Of a stretch of DNA of 64,000 bases, positions 29,130 through 38,079 are shown one piece after another. A program made the translations under genes and the position numbers. The notes beneath the pieces are model-generated. The model was not told where the DNA came from. It saw only the letters and a program-made list of their open reading frames with translations, and ran no database searches. The number at the start of each line of letters is the position of its first letter. Position 1 is the first letter of the stretch. This stretch comes from an uncultured Bacteroidales bacterium (GTDB taxonomy: Bacteria > Bacteroidota > Bacteroidia > Bacteroidales > SZUA-534). Where the stretch lies: positions 201,384 to 265,383 of the forward strand of contig CADASL010000002.1 in the NCBI GenBank assembly GCA_902790595.1. Reading direction: 5' to 3'.

Positions 29130-29774
29130 TCAGCCTTTATTGACGTGGCGGCGGAGCTTGCGCATATTGTTCAGGAAAGTCTTGCGCACTATCGGGTCCT
29201 GCGCCCACTGCGGATATTTGTTCGGCTGAGTGGATTGTGTGGTGAAATTCACGCTGACGGTGTTCTCGCTCACCGGCGTAATCTCCCAACGGGCACTGAA
29301 AGTGTCGAGTCGCTCAATGTTTTTCTTCTTGGCAATCAGGTTGTTTTGCTGACGGATATTAAGAATTATGCGGTCGCCAACCCTTTCAACCTCATATTTC
29401 GAAACAATGTCCTGCTTGCCGATGGGCCACGGGGCGTTGAGCAGAGTGTAAACAAACCATTCGGTATTGCTTTTGCGGCTGATGACGTAGCTGTTCTCAA
29501 CATTGCTCATCCAGATTTCGGTTTTGCTGGCATCGGAAAGAATGGCGAGAACGTCCTCGGGCTTGCACTTCAGCACCATTTTGCCCGAACGCTCGCGGGC
29601 ACGCTGTTTGTCAACCGACACCCAACGCTCAAAAACCTTGATATTGCAAACTTTATCTTCTGTAACCAACGCCCAATCGCTGTCGTTGTCCGACTCGTCG
29701 GCGAATACAAAATTGGCAGAAACAATACTGATTAACAGAAAGATATATTTAAAAATACAAGTCTGCGTCTTCAT
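29130..29774 (-). CDS. Secreted START/SRPBCC-domain protein
   Basis: This 214-residue protein has a signal peptide (ending SANFVFA) and one START-like (SRPBCC) domain. Visible family features are VFERWVSVDKQRARERS, ILSDASKTEIWM (the lipid-binding cavity start), YTLLNAPWPIGKQDIVSKY, and a C-terminal helix (DPIVRKTFLNNMRKLRRHV). The family binds hydrophobic ligands such as lipids or sterols. Export to the periplasm suggests envelope lipid handling, but the ligand is unknown. It stands alone, divergent from the PASTA operon and downstream of the CotH cluster on the same strand. Confidence 0.85.
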   Translation of the reverse strand: MKTQTCIFKYIFLLISIVSANFVFADESDNDSDWALVTEDKVCNIKVFERWVSVDKQRARERSGKMVLKCKPEDVLAILSDASKTEIWMSNVENSYVISRKSNTEWFVYTLLNAPWPIGKQDIVSKYEVERVGDRIILNIRQQNNLIAKKKNIERLDTFSARWEITPVSENTVSVNFTTQSTQPNKYPQWAQDPIVRKTFLNNMRKLRRHVNKG

Positions 29775-29952
29775 TTTTTCTTCTCACAAAACGGGGCAAA
29801 TTTAGCAGATAATCTGACAATTGCATAATAGGAACGTCGATTTTTCAACAATTAGCGGGTGTTTGCGCATCAGCCGCCAGCTTGCACAATACAATCCACA
29901 CCTATAAAAATTCAAAAAGATAGTTTACTTTTGCCAAATCAACTTTTGAGCT

Positions 29953-30780
29953 ATGGATTTAATAGAGAAACTGAAAGATGCTGCGTTTTGGAAGCGCAAC
30001 CTCATACGCGTTGGCAAGTTCGCCGGATTCTATCTGGTTGTTTTTATTGCACTTGCCACTTTTTTGCGAATTTACACCCACCACGGGCATACAATCTCGG
30101 TGCCCGATTTCAAAGGCTTGAATTTGAACCGTGCAACGCAGATTGCCCTGCACGAGGATTTACAACTGCAAATAATCGACTCAACGTTCATCGACTATAT
30201 GCCGAAGGGCTGCATTGTTGACCAGAACCCGCGCCCGGGAACGCACGTCAAAAAGAACCGCACAATTTTCATCACCACCAATGCGTTTAACAGAGCGAAG
30301 GTTTCGGTGCCGAAAGTGGCCGGACTGTCGTATCGGCAGGGCAAGGCAACGCTTGAGATGCACGGCCTGCGGGTGGGTTCGCTCATTTATCGCCCCGATT
30401 TTGCTAAAAACAACATTCTGAAGCAGATGCACAACGGAGAGGAAATTGCCGAAGGAACGCTCATCGACAAGGGTTCGAGCATCGACCTTGTGCTGGGCGA
30501 CGGCCACGGCGACAACGCCACTCCCCTGCCCGACCTGAAAGGTATGACGCAGTTTGAGGCCGTGAACGAGCTGAACAACGCCTATCTGAACGTTGGCAAG
30601 GTGGTGATTGAGAACGCCGCCACCATCTCCGACTCGATGAACGCCCGCGTTTACCGTCAGGAACCGGCCTATTACGGACCAGGAGCGCGCGCCTCGTTGG
30701 GCGGAAAAATCGACATCTGGCTCAAGGCCGAGTCGCGAACCGAAACCGAAATTGGTGAATCAATCAATCTGGATGACTAA
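29953..30780 (+). CDS. PASTA-domain membrane protein
   Basis: The 275-residue protein has one N-terminal membrane anchor (FAGFYLVVFIALATFL, about 23-38) and three PASTA domains outside the membrane (about 43-112, 113-185, 186-255). Their repeated signature is V-P-D-F-K-G-L, V-P-K-V-A-G-L and L-P-D-L-K-G-M followed by a basic or acidic G-x-x-V-x-x-Q-x-P core (DQNPRPGTHVKK). PASTA modules usually bind peptidoglycan fragments on Ser/Thr kinases or PBPs; this one has no kinase or transpeptidase domain. It heads an overlapping gene set: its stop overlaps the next start by 8 bases. A TACTTTTG -7-like box lies at 29926-29933, without a clear -33 box. Confidence 0.88.
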   Translation: MDLIEKLKDAAFWKRNLIRVGKFAGFYLVVFIALATFLRIYTHHGHTISVPDFKGLNLNRATQIALHEDLQLQIIDSTFIDYMPKGCIVDQNPRPGTHVKKNRTIFITTNAFNRAKVSVPKVAGLSYRQGKATLEMHGLRVGSLIYRPDFAKNNILKQMHNGEEIAEGTLIDKGSSIDLVLGDGHGDNATPLPDLKGMTQFEAVNELNNAYLNVGKVVIENAATISDSMNARVYRQEPAYYGPGARASLGGKIDIWLKAESRTETEIGESINLDD

Positions 30781-32620
30781 ATTTTTTGCAATAGCCGCCC
30801 TTGTTTTGGGCATCGCAACAGCGCAGGCTCAAGAGTCGCTGACCAATGTGCCGAAAACGTCTGCCAACCACCGGAATACCAGGCTGACAGAGGCTGAATC
30901 GGCAACACTGAAACTGCCGTTTATCGACGATTTCAGCTACAATCAGGCCTCGCCCGACCAACAGCTCTGGACCGACCGAGGAGTATGGGTTAACAACACT
31001 TTCGGCATCAATCCCTACTCGGTGGGCGTGGCCACGTTCGACGCCATCGACTCCGACGGGAGCCACTATCCGCAGGCTTCGAGCCAGCCGTATATGGCTG
31101 ACTGCCTCACTTCGCAGCCCATCGACCTGTCGGAAGCTGACAGCACCACAACCTACCTGAGTTTCTACTACCAACCGCAGGGCAACGGCAATGCGCCCGA
31201 GGCCGCCGACTCGCTTGTGCTGCAAATCACGTCGGGCGACGGCGTGTGGAACACCATCTGGGCCGCCAGCGGAACCGACTTTGACACATTTCGTGACAAC
31301 GTACTGAAAACCAGCCCCGACCGGCCCGATACTCTTGAAATGGCACTGGTGATGCTGCCAATATCGAAAGCGGATTACTTTACCAACAAGTTCCAATTCC
31401 GATTCTACAACTACGCCAGCCTTGCAGGCAGTTTCAACCCGTCGGCAACCATCAACTGCGACCATTGGAACATTGATTTTGTATATCTGAACGATGGCCG
31501 TTCGGCCTATGACACAGTATTTTACGACATTGCGCTTATTGAACCTGCACCCACAGTGCTGAAAAATTTCACAGCGGTGCCGTGGAGCCATTACGAGACG
31601 GCCATCAAGACCGAAAACACGCGCCTCAACATCCACCTGCGCAACCACTGGGAGCGCACAGTGAAGGCCGAGGTGCGCATACGCATCAAAGACATTGACC
31701 GCGACATCTACCTAAACGACTCAATTACAATGGGTACGGCCAATTACGACGCCCAATACAACACCAAGCTCGTGTTTGGCTACGACGACAACCCGATTGC
31801 ACACGACGACCGCAGCAACGTAACATATCTGTTTGAATGCGAGCTTTATACCGACAAAGACGAACTGATAAAAGGCAACAATATCAGCCGCACCTATCAG
31901 CATTTTGGCAACTACTACGCCTACGACGACGGCACGGCCGAAAACGCCTACGGAGTTGACGCCAGCTCGGCGCAGGTGGCCTGCCTCTACAACATCTACC
32001 AACCCGACGCACTGCGCGGCCTGAGCATCTGCTTCCTTCCGGCGAATCCGGTTGAGAGCGCCGCAAACACATTCAGCATCTGCGCGTGGGAAAACAGCAA
32101 CGGCAAACCGGGCAAAATAATTGCAAATAAAGATGTTATCCGCCCCGATTTTGGCAACGGACAGAACCAGTTTATGACGTTTGAGTTCGACGAGCCAATT
32201 AGCGTGGACAAGAGCGTTTTTGTGGGCTGGCAGCAAACGTCGAGCCTGCGCCTCAACGTTGGTTGGGACGTTAACCGCTTCAGTCAGAGCAAGATATTCT
32301 ACAACGTGAACGGCGAATGGCTGCCGACAAGTTTCAGCGGCTCGCTGATGGTTCGCCCGATTTTTGGCTCGGCAAGCACCAATATTACTGATGCTGAACA
32401 GGTTAGCAAGATTTCGGTTTACCCGAATCCGGCCAACGACATTCTGAACATTGCCAATGCCGACGGCAACTGCCGCATAACAATTTATGCACCCACCGGT
32501 CAGGCTCTCATTCGCGAAAGCGGAAGCCAAATAAATGTATCGAGCCTTCAATCAGGCATTTACATTGTTAAAATTGAAGCCAACGGCCAGTCATCAACCC
32601 AAAAATTCGTAAAACAATGA
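30773..32620 (+). CDS. Secreted T9SS type A sorting-domain protein
   Basis: The 615-residue product has a signal peptide (ending ATAQAQ) and a C-terminal T9SS type A sorting domain of about 75 residues (ISVYPNPANDILNIA to QKFVKQ), so it should cross the outer membrane by type IX secretion. The middle is beta-rich (FIDDFSYNQASPDQQLW, DHWNIDFVYLND) and resembles a family of Bacteroidota surface proteins of unknown function found beside PASTA and rluD genes. No catalytic motif is visible. It overlaps the PASTA gene by 8 bases (ATGACTAA) and the next gene by 4 (ATGA), indicating translational coupling. A TTG at 30752 could extend it but would place residues before the signal peptide. Confidence 0.85.
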   Translation: MTKFFAIAALVLGIATAQAQESLTNVPKTSANHRNTRLTEAESATLKLPFIDDFSYNQASPDQQLWTDRGVWVNNTFGINPYSVGVATFDAIDSDGSHYPQASSQPYMADCLTSQPIDLSEADSTTTYLSFYYQPQGNGNAPEAADSLVLQITSGDGVWNTIWAASGTDFDTFRDNVLKTSPDRPDTLEMALVMLPISKADYFTNKFQFRFYNYASLAGSFNPSATINCDHWNIDFVYLNDGRSAYDTVFYDIALIEPAPTVLKNFTAVPWSHYETAIKTENTRLNIHLRNHWERTVKAEVRIRIKDIDRDIYLNDSITMGTANYDAQYNTKLVFGYDDNPIAHDDRSNVTYLFECELYTDKDELIKGNNISRTYQHFGNYYAYDDGTAENAYGVDASSAQVACLYNIYQPDALRGLSICFLPANPVESAANTFSICAWENSNGKPGKIIANKDVIRPDFGNGQNQFMTFEFDEPISVDKSVFVGWQQTSSLRLNVGWDVNRFSQSKIFYNVNGEWLPTSFSGSLMVRPIFGSASTNITDAEQVSKISVYPNPANDILNIANADGNCRITIYAPTGQALIRESGSQINVSSLQSGIYIVKIEANGQSSTQKFVKQ

Positions 32621-33684
32621 CCAACGAAGAGTTTGATGACTTTGACGGATTATATGATGCCGCTGACGAGCCCGAAATTGCCGGGCAACTCTACGAACAC
32701 TTTCGTTTTGAGGTAGATAAGGGGCAGGGAATGCTGCGTATCGACAAGTTTCTGCAAAGCAAAATCGAGAACGCGTCGCGCACAAAAATCCAGGCTGCGG
32801 CCGATGCCAACTGCATTTTGGTGAACGGCGTGCCAGTGAAATCAAACTATCGCGTCAAGCCCGACGATGTGATTCAGATTATGATGACGCACCCGCCGCG
32901 CGAAATTGAGATTGTGGCCGAAGACATTCCGTTGAACATTGTGTATGAAGACGATAGCCTTGTTGTGGTGAACAAACCGGCAGGTATGGTGGTGCATCCG
33001 AGCTACGGGCACTACACCGGAACGCTCATCAACGCATTGGCTTTCAAGTATAAAGACCTGCCCATTTTCAACAGCGGCGACGCGCGCCCCGGACTGGTTC
33101 ACCGCATCGACAAAAACACATCGGGACTGCTGGTTGTGGCAAAAACCGAAAAGGCTAAAGCGCACATTTCCAGACAGTTCTTCTACCACTCGTCGCACCG
33201 GCGCTATGTGGCTTTGGTTTGGGGCGACCTGCGCGACGATGAGGGGACGATTGTGGGCAAGATAGGCCGCAACCTTCGCAACCGCCAGATTATGGACGTT
33301 TTCCCGCTCGACTCGCCAATTGGCAAACACGCCGTGACGCATTACCGTGTGCTTGAGCGTTTTGGCTACGTTACGCTGGTTGAATGCCGGCTCGAAACCG
33401 GCCGCACGCACCAAATTCGAATCCATATGAAATTCATCGGGCACCCGCTTTTCAACGACCCCGAATACGGCGGACGCGAGATTCGCTGCGGCACAACGTT
33501 TGCCAAATACAGCCAGTTTGTTGAAAACTGCTTCACGCTGCTTCCCGGTCAGGCGTTGCACGCCAAGGAGTTAGGTTTCGACCACCCCGTCACCGGCAAG
33601 CGGATGATGTTTGACTCGGAGCTGCCCGACAATTTCAAAACGCTGATTGACCGTTGGCGAACCTACACAAACTCAAAGGATTAG
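32617..33684 (+). CDS. RluA-family pseudouridine synthase (RluD-like)
   Basis: The enzyme (355 residues) converts uridine to pseudouridine in rRNA. An acidic N-terminal extension (about 1-35) is followed by an S4 RNA-binding domain (about 38-95, RIDKFLQSKIENASRTKIQ) and the catalytic domain. The catalytic Asp165 sits in the family motif HRIDKNTSGL; VNKPAGMVVHP (about 118-128) and GRTHQIRIHMK are also present. RluD homologues modify U1911, U1915 and U1917 of 23S rRNA; the exact site here is inferred. It overlaps the preceding gene by ATGA and is 2 bp from the next gene. Confidence 0.93.
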   Translation: MTNEEFDDFDGLYDAADEPEIAGQLYEHFRFEVDKGQGMLRIDKFLQSKIENASRTKIQAAADANCILVNGVPVKSNYRVKPDDVIQIMMTHPPREIEIVAEDIPLNIVYEDDSLVVVNKPAGMVVHPSYGHYTGTLINALAFKYKDLPIFNSGDARPGLVHRIDKNTSGLLVVAKTEKAKAHISRQFFYHSSHRRYVALVWGDLRDDEGTIVGKIGRNLRNRQIMDVFPLDSPIGKHAVTHYRVLERFGYVTLVECRLETGRTHQIRIHMKFIGHPLFNDPEYGGREIRCGTTFAKYSQFVENCFTLLPGQALHAKELGFDHPVTGKRMMFDSELPDNFKTLIDRWRTYTNSKD

Positions 33685-33686
33685 CA

Positions 33687-35654
33687 ATGCCTTGCGCCTC
33701 CAAACCCGAACTTTTGCTGCCTGTGGGCAACATTGAAAGCCTGTTTGCCGCGCTTGAAGGCGGAGCAGATGCCATCTATTTGGGACTGAAGGCTTTCAAT
33801 GCCCGCGGACGCGCCGCCAACTTCACAAACTCACAATTTGCGGCCATCTGCAAGCTTGCCACGCAAAAGCGTGTGAAAGTGTACGTTACGCTCAACACCG
33901 TCATAAAAAACAACGAGCTTGCCGATTTGCTCGACACGCTGCAATTCCTGTCGGAACAGCCCATTGCGGGCGTCATTATTCAGGATTGGGGCGTTTTCAG
34001 CCTGATGCAGCGCTATTTCCCGAAACTTGTGGCGCACGCAAGCACACAAATGGTCAACCACAATTCGGTTGGCGCGAATCACAGCCAACAGATTGGTTTT
34101 AAGCGTGTTGTACTTGCCCGCGAACTAACAACCAAAGAGTTGCAACTGATTCACCAACGCACCAGCATCGAAACCGAGGTGTTTGTTCACGGCGCGCTAT
34201 GTTATTCGTTGTCAGGGCTTTGCTTATTCAGCAGTTATTTGGGCGGCGCTGGTGCCAACCGCGGTCTTTGCACCCAACCCTGCCGTCGGTTTTACAACTG
34301 CCGAGGACAAAAACGCACATTCTTCAGTATGAAGGATAACCAACTGATTTCCAGAATCGAAGAACTTGCGCAAATGGGCGTTTCATCGTTAAAAGTTGAA
34401 GGACGCTTGAAATCAGGCGAGTATGTCTATACAGTGGCGCAAGCCTACCGCAAAGCAATTGACGGTGAAATAGTTAGCGATACAGTTGATGACCTTAGCC
34501 GCCCCAAAACACAATGGTTTATGGGCCGTAGCATCGCCGAATCGATTGCCGACAACCCGAACACAGGACTTTTGATTGGAAAAGTTACTGATTGCCACGA
34601 TGGTACGATTATATTCTCCACCAACATAGAGCTGGCCAAAGGCAACCGTCTGCGGGTACGCACCGATGCCGACACCGACCAAAACGCCTTTGTGCTCGAC
34701 AATTTCCGCGTCACGGATGGCGTTTGCACCGCCAAAGGTTTCCGTGGCACTGCCACTACCGGAACCGACATCTATCTCACCGCTTACCGCAGCCAAAAGT
34801 TCGGCACAGAGCTGCCTGCCGCCGGCCGCCAGGAAGTGAGAATGCCGCAAGCAATGAAGAAAAGCATCATCGGCAGTATCCGCAAACAGCTGACAACCAA
34901 GCCAAAAGCCGCAACCATAGTGCGAATTGACAATCTTGACTGGCTGCAATGCGCGGCACTGCAAAAAGCCGATGTTGTGGTTGTGTCGCTGCCGATGCTC
35001 AAATGGCAAAACCTATTGACAACAAACAAGATAAGCGGGGCAATGCTGCAAAAAATTTGGTTCGAGCTGCCGCCGTTTGTTAGCGAGACGCAAATTGAGC
35101 GCGTCAGAAAAATCTGCTCCGCATTGGCGCAAAAAGGTCTTAACCGCTTTGTTTTGAGCCATTTGTCGCAATGCACAATGCTGCCTCAACGTAGCCGCTT
35201 TGCCACCAACGAGGCCGTTTACGCCTATAACGATGCTGCCGCCCTGTGGGTCAAGCAGCAAGGCGCAGAGTGGTTTTGCAGCCCGGTCGAGAACGAATAC
35301 GAGAATCTGCTCACCGGTGCGTGCCGCGAGGCTGTGATTCCTGTCTATTTCCGCCCACGGCTATTCTCCTCGCGAATGCCCGTAAAACTGCCAACAAACC
35401 AATTCACCGACGAGCGCAAGAACCGCTATATCCGCCACCGCGTGAATGGTCTGACAATTATCACACCCGAGCAACCAGTCTGCATCACGCAGTATGCCAA
35501 CAAATTGCGCGGCAAAAGCTTCTGCCGTTTCCTAATAGACCTTTCATTTGAAAAGCCCGACAATAACCGCCTTGCCCACTTGCTGAAACTACTCGCAACA
35601 TCGGAAGGCATTCAGGGAACAACGGCTTTCAATTTTAAAAAGGGACTGAGATAG
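33687..35654 (+). CDS. U32-family protein (peptidase U32 / RNA hydroxylation family)
   Basis: The 655-residue protein opens with the U32 N-terminal pattern (ELLLPVGNIESLFAALEGGADAIYLG). It carries the family signature EVFVHGALCYSLSG and a cysteine-rich segment (LCLFSSYLGG..NRGLCTQPCRR), whose Cys residues bind an Fe-S cluster in characterised relatives. The SSLKVEGRLKSGEYV and AYRKAIDG motifs follow. The length and the extra C-terminal half match the long U32 form with a DUF3656-type region, whose E. coli member RlhA (653 residues) makes 5-hydroxycytidine in 23S rRNA. Location right after an rRNA pseudouridine synthase fits an RNA-modification role better than a peptidase one; that is inference. 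Start at ATG 33687, 2 bp after rluD. Confidence 0.85.
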   Translation: MPCASKPELLLPVGNIESLFAALEGGADAIYLGLKAFNARGRAANFTNSQFAAICKLATQKRVKVYVTLNTVIKNNELADLLDTLQFLSEQPIAGVIIQDWGVFSLMQRYFPKLVAHASTQMVNHNSVGANHSQQIGFKRVVLARELTTKELQLIHQRTSIETEVFVHGALCYSLSGLCLFSSYLGGAGANRGLCTQPCRRFYNCRGQKRTFFSMKDNQLISRIEELAQMGVSSLKVEGRLKSGEYVYTVAQAYRKAIDGEIVSDTVDDLSRPKTQWFMGRSIAESIADNPNTGLLIGKVTDCHDGTIIFSTNIELAKGNRLRVRTDADTDQNAFVLDNFRVTDGVCTAKGFRGTATTGTDIYLTAYRSQKFGTELPAAGRQEVRMPQAMKKSIIGSIRKQLTTKPKAATIVRIDNLDWLQCAALQKADVVVVSLPMLKWQNLLTTNKISGAMLQKIWFELPPFVSETQIERVRKICSALAQKGLNRFVLSHLSQCTMLPQRSRFATNEAVYAYNDAAALWVKQQGAEWFCSPVENEYENLLTGACREAVIPVYFRPRLFSSRMPVKLPTNQFTDERKNRYIRHRVNGLTIITPEQPVCITQYANKLRGKSFCRFLIDLSFEKPDNNRLAHLLKLLATSEGIQGTTAFNFKKGLR

Positions 35655-35728
35655 AGATAATTAGGATTTAGGATTCAGGATTTTGAAGTTCGGAATAAAT
35701 CCTCAATCAAATACAAGATTTGCAAGCG

Positions 35729-37957
35729 TCATTCCGCAAACTTCACTCCCATCAGCAGCATATCATCGGTTTGGTGAGCCACCTCGCCGGTTTGCGGTGA
35801 GGTACGCCACTCGTCGATGGCGATTTCGATGGCGATTTTCTGCTGGAACAGCGGCAGGCGGCGGTTGGCCATAATCATCTCACGGAGGCGCGGAGCAGTG
35901 AATTTCACGGCATCTTCGTCGGCACTGAACTGGTCGGTGATGCCGTCGGTGTAGAGATAGACAATATCGTCAGGCTCAATATCTATCAGATTGTTAGTAA
36001 ATGGTTTATCAACATTCATCTGTGTGCCGATGGGCATACGATCGGCTTCATACTGAATAAGCTCACCACCGCGCAGGAGCAGCAGCGGACGGAACGCGCC
36101 GGCATACTGAAGGCACTTCGACTGCGTGTCGTAGATGCATAGGGCGATGTCCATACCATCTTGGTTGGTGTAGTCGTCGGCTTTTTGGCGCAGCGACTCG
36201 CGCATTTTCAGCCGCAGCGAATTGAGCAGCCTTGCCGGCGACACCTCGGGCGCGTGCATATTGGTGCTGGCAATGAGGTCGTTAAGCATCGAAATTCCCA
36301 AAATGCTGAGCAGCGCGCCCGGAACGCCGTGACCGGTGCAATCGGCCACAGCCAGAGCTTTGTAACGGCCAATCTCCGTGGCCCAGTAAAAATCGCCGCT
36401 CACAATGTCGCGCGGACGGAAAACCACAAAACTGTCGGCGAAAATCGATTTCAAAGTTTCGAAGTTCGGCATTGCAACGTCCTGAATATGACGGGCATAC
36501 CTTATGCTCGAAATTATCTTGTGGTTGGCTTGGTTTATGAGCTGGTTCTGCTTGAGCAGACTCTCCTGCGCGCTGGCAAGTTGCTGATTTTTAGCATCGA
36601 GCACCGAGTTTATCCGCTTGCGCTTGATGGTGGTGATGTAGAAAAGCACCGCCAGCACCGACACCAAAACAATTATAACCCAATTGCCGATGATTATTCG
36701 CCGCTGGGTTAACTCTTTGATATTGTGGGCCAATTCGCGCTCACGCTCCTCCATCATCCGCTGCCTGATTTTGGCCGCATATTCGGTCGAAAACTTTGTC
36801 TGCACCAGTTTGTACTGATTGTTTATCGAGTTTTCTTTCATTAAATCAGTGTATTGCAGATTCGAGTAGCGAAAAGCCTCGGCGTAGTTGCCAATGGCCA
36901 TATAGTACTCAATCAAAGTCGGGTAAAGAATTGTCAGGTTCGACTCGCCGTCGGGTTGCGACAGAATGGTGGTTGTGGTTTCCTTTATAACCTCTTTCGC
37001 TTTCGCAAATAACTTCTTCTGTACCAGATATTTGATATAAGCCGACTGCAAATCGGCGTAAGCGAAATCGTAGCCGTAATCGTTGGTGATTTTTGCGCCT
37101 ATCTTGTAGTAATAGAGGCTCGAATCGAGCAGACGGCGGCGGTTGCGGGCATCGAGCTTCGACTCGCAGATGTAAATCTCGCTCAACTTCGGCAGCGAAT
37201 AGAGCTGTCCGCTGATGTCGGCAATGCTGTCGTCGAGGTGGTACGATTTGAGCATCAACCATTTAGCCTGACGCAAAAGAGTAAGATTCGTATCGTTTTC
37301 GAAATTATGAAACCGTTCGAGCGCCGAGTGTCCCAACCCCGAATAGTCGTAGGCCACGCCACGTTTATTGTTGATTTTCAAATCAATGTCGAGTGCCCGA
37401 TGGTAGTAGTCGTCGGCATTGTCGTAGGCCATATTGCCGATGTTCAAGATGCCCAAATACTGGCACACACGCCCCATCCGCGCCGAATCGCCAAGGCGCG
37501 AGTAAATTTCGAAACACTTTTGGTAGTATTCGTCGGCCAGAATGTAGCTTTTGATGGACATCAGCGTGGTGGCGTAGTTCATATACGAGAAAGCCAAATC
37601 GCTATCGCGGCCCAGCGAGTCCCAAATCTGAATGGCCGCCATCCGGTGGTTCATCGCCATCACAAAATCGAGTTTGCAATGCATCGCCCAGCTCAAATTA
37701 TCGTATGCATTAGCCTCATATTCAGTAATTTTAAGCTGGCGGGCAAGGTCAAGTTCTATCTGCGCGTATTTCTCAACCGTATCGACAATCGGGTGGAAAT
37801 GGCACACATTGTCGATGGCTTTGAGCTTTTCGGCATTGTCGGGCAGAGAGCGCGCCACTTGAAGAAGGCTGTCGGCCTCTTGAGCCGAAATGGGTACGGA
37901 CAGCGATAGCAAAACAATCACTGTCAATGATTTAACTATTTTTTTGACAGGTATCAA
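35729..37957 (-). CDS. TPR-repeat SpoIIE/PP2C-type protein phosphatase
   Basis: The 742-residue protein has a signal peptide or anchor (VIVLLSLSVPISAQ), tetratricopeptide-like repeats (about 30-390), one membrane helix (WVIIVLVSVLAVLFYITT, about 425-442), a coiled-coil linker (about 445-485) and a C-terminal SpoIIE phosphatase domain (about 500-740). The latter shows FRPRDIVSGDFYW, VADCTGHGVPGAL, DGMDIALC and VYLYTDGITDQ, where Asp residues bind metal. It probably dephosphorylates an anti-sigma-type or other Ser/Thr target in response to periplasmic signals. The only start giving the signal peptide is a TTG at 37955-37957; an in-frame stop lies shortly upstream. It converges on the U32 gene. 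Confidence 0.88.
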   Translation of the reverse strand: MIPVKKIVKSLTVIVLLSLSVPISAQEADSLLQVARSLPDNAEKLKAIDNVCHFHPIVDTVEKYAQIELDLARQLKITEYEANAYDNLSWAMHCKLDFVMAMNHRMAAIQIWDSLGRDSDLAFSYMNYATTLMSIKSYILADEYYQKCFEIYSRLGDSARMGRVCQYLGILNIGNMAYDNADDYYHRALDIDLKINNKRGVAYDYSGLGHSALERFHNFENDTNLTLLRQAKWLMLKSYHLDDSIADISGQLYSLPKLSEIYICESKLDARNRRRLLDSSLYYYKIGAKITNDYGYDFAYADLQSAYIKYLVQKKLFAKAKEVIKETTTTILSQPDGESNLTILYPTLIEYYMAIGNYAEAFRYSNLQYTDLMKENSINNQYKLVQTKFSTEYAAKIRQRMMEERERELAHNIKELTQRRIIIGNWVIIVLVSVLAVLFYITTIKRKRINSVLDAKNQQLASAQESLLKQNQLINQANHKIISSIRYARHIQDVAMPNFETLKSIFADSFVVFRPRDIVSGDFYWATEIGRYKALAVADCTGHGVPGALLSILGISMLNDLIASTNMHAPEVSPARLLNSLRLKMRESLRQKADDYTNQDGMDIALCIYDTQSKCLQYAGAFRPLLLLRGGELIQYEADRMPIGTQMNVDKPFTNNLIDIEPDDIVYLYTDGITDQFSADEDAVKFTAPRLREMIMANRRLPLFQQKIAIEIAIDEWRTSPQTGEVAHQTDDMLLMGVKFAE

Positions 37958-38030
37958 TCTGTTGTGATTTTTGGTGTCTCAATTTGGCATTTTTTTCGAT
38001 ACACTTACAAGTCTTGCGCATAAAAATTTA

Positions 38031-38062
38031 TTTCGCCGTGAAGGGCACTTATCTTACATTTG
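38031..38062 (+). promoter_or_regulatory. Promoter for the DPP-IV-like gene
   Basis: TTTC (38031-38034, one mismatch to TTTG), 20 bp, then TACATTTG (38055-38062). The start codon lies 18 bp downstream. Confidence 0.5.
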
Positions 38063-38079
38063 CGAAAAAACCGAACGAT

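Noticed and set aside
30764..31648. Minus-strand ORF of 294 codons
   Set aside because: Antisense to the T9SS protein gene; no signal peptide or domain.
33687..35654. Secreted collagenase
   Set aside because: The U32 protein has no signal peptide, carries the Fe-S-type cysteine cluster and is linked to rluD, so an RNA-modification role fits better.
35655..35728. Possible tandem repeat AGGATT
   Set aside because: Only three imperfect short copies in the gap between convergent genes; likely simple low-complexity sequence.
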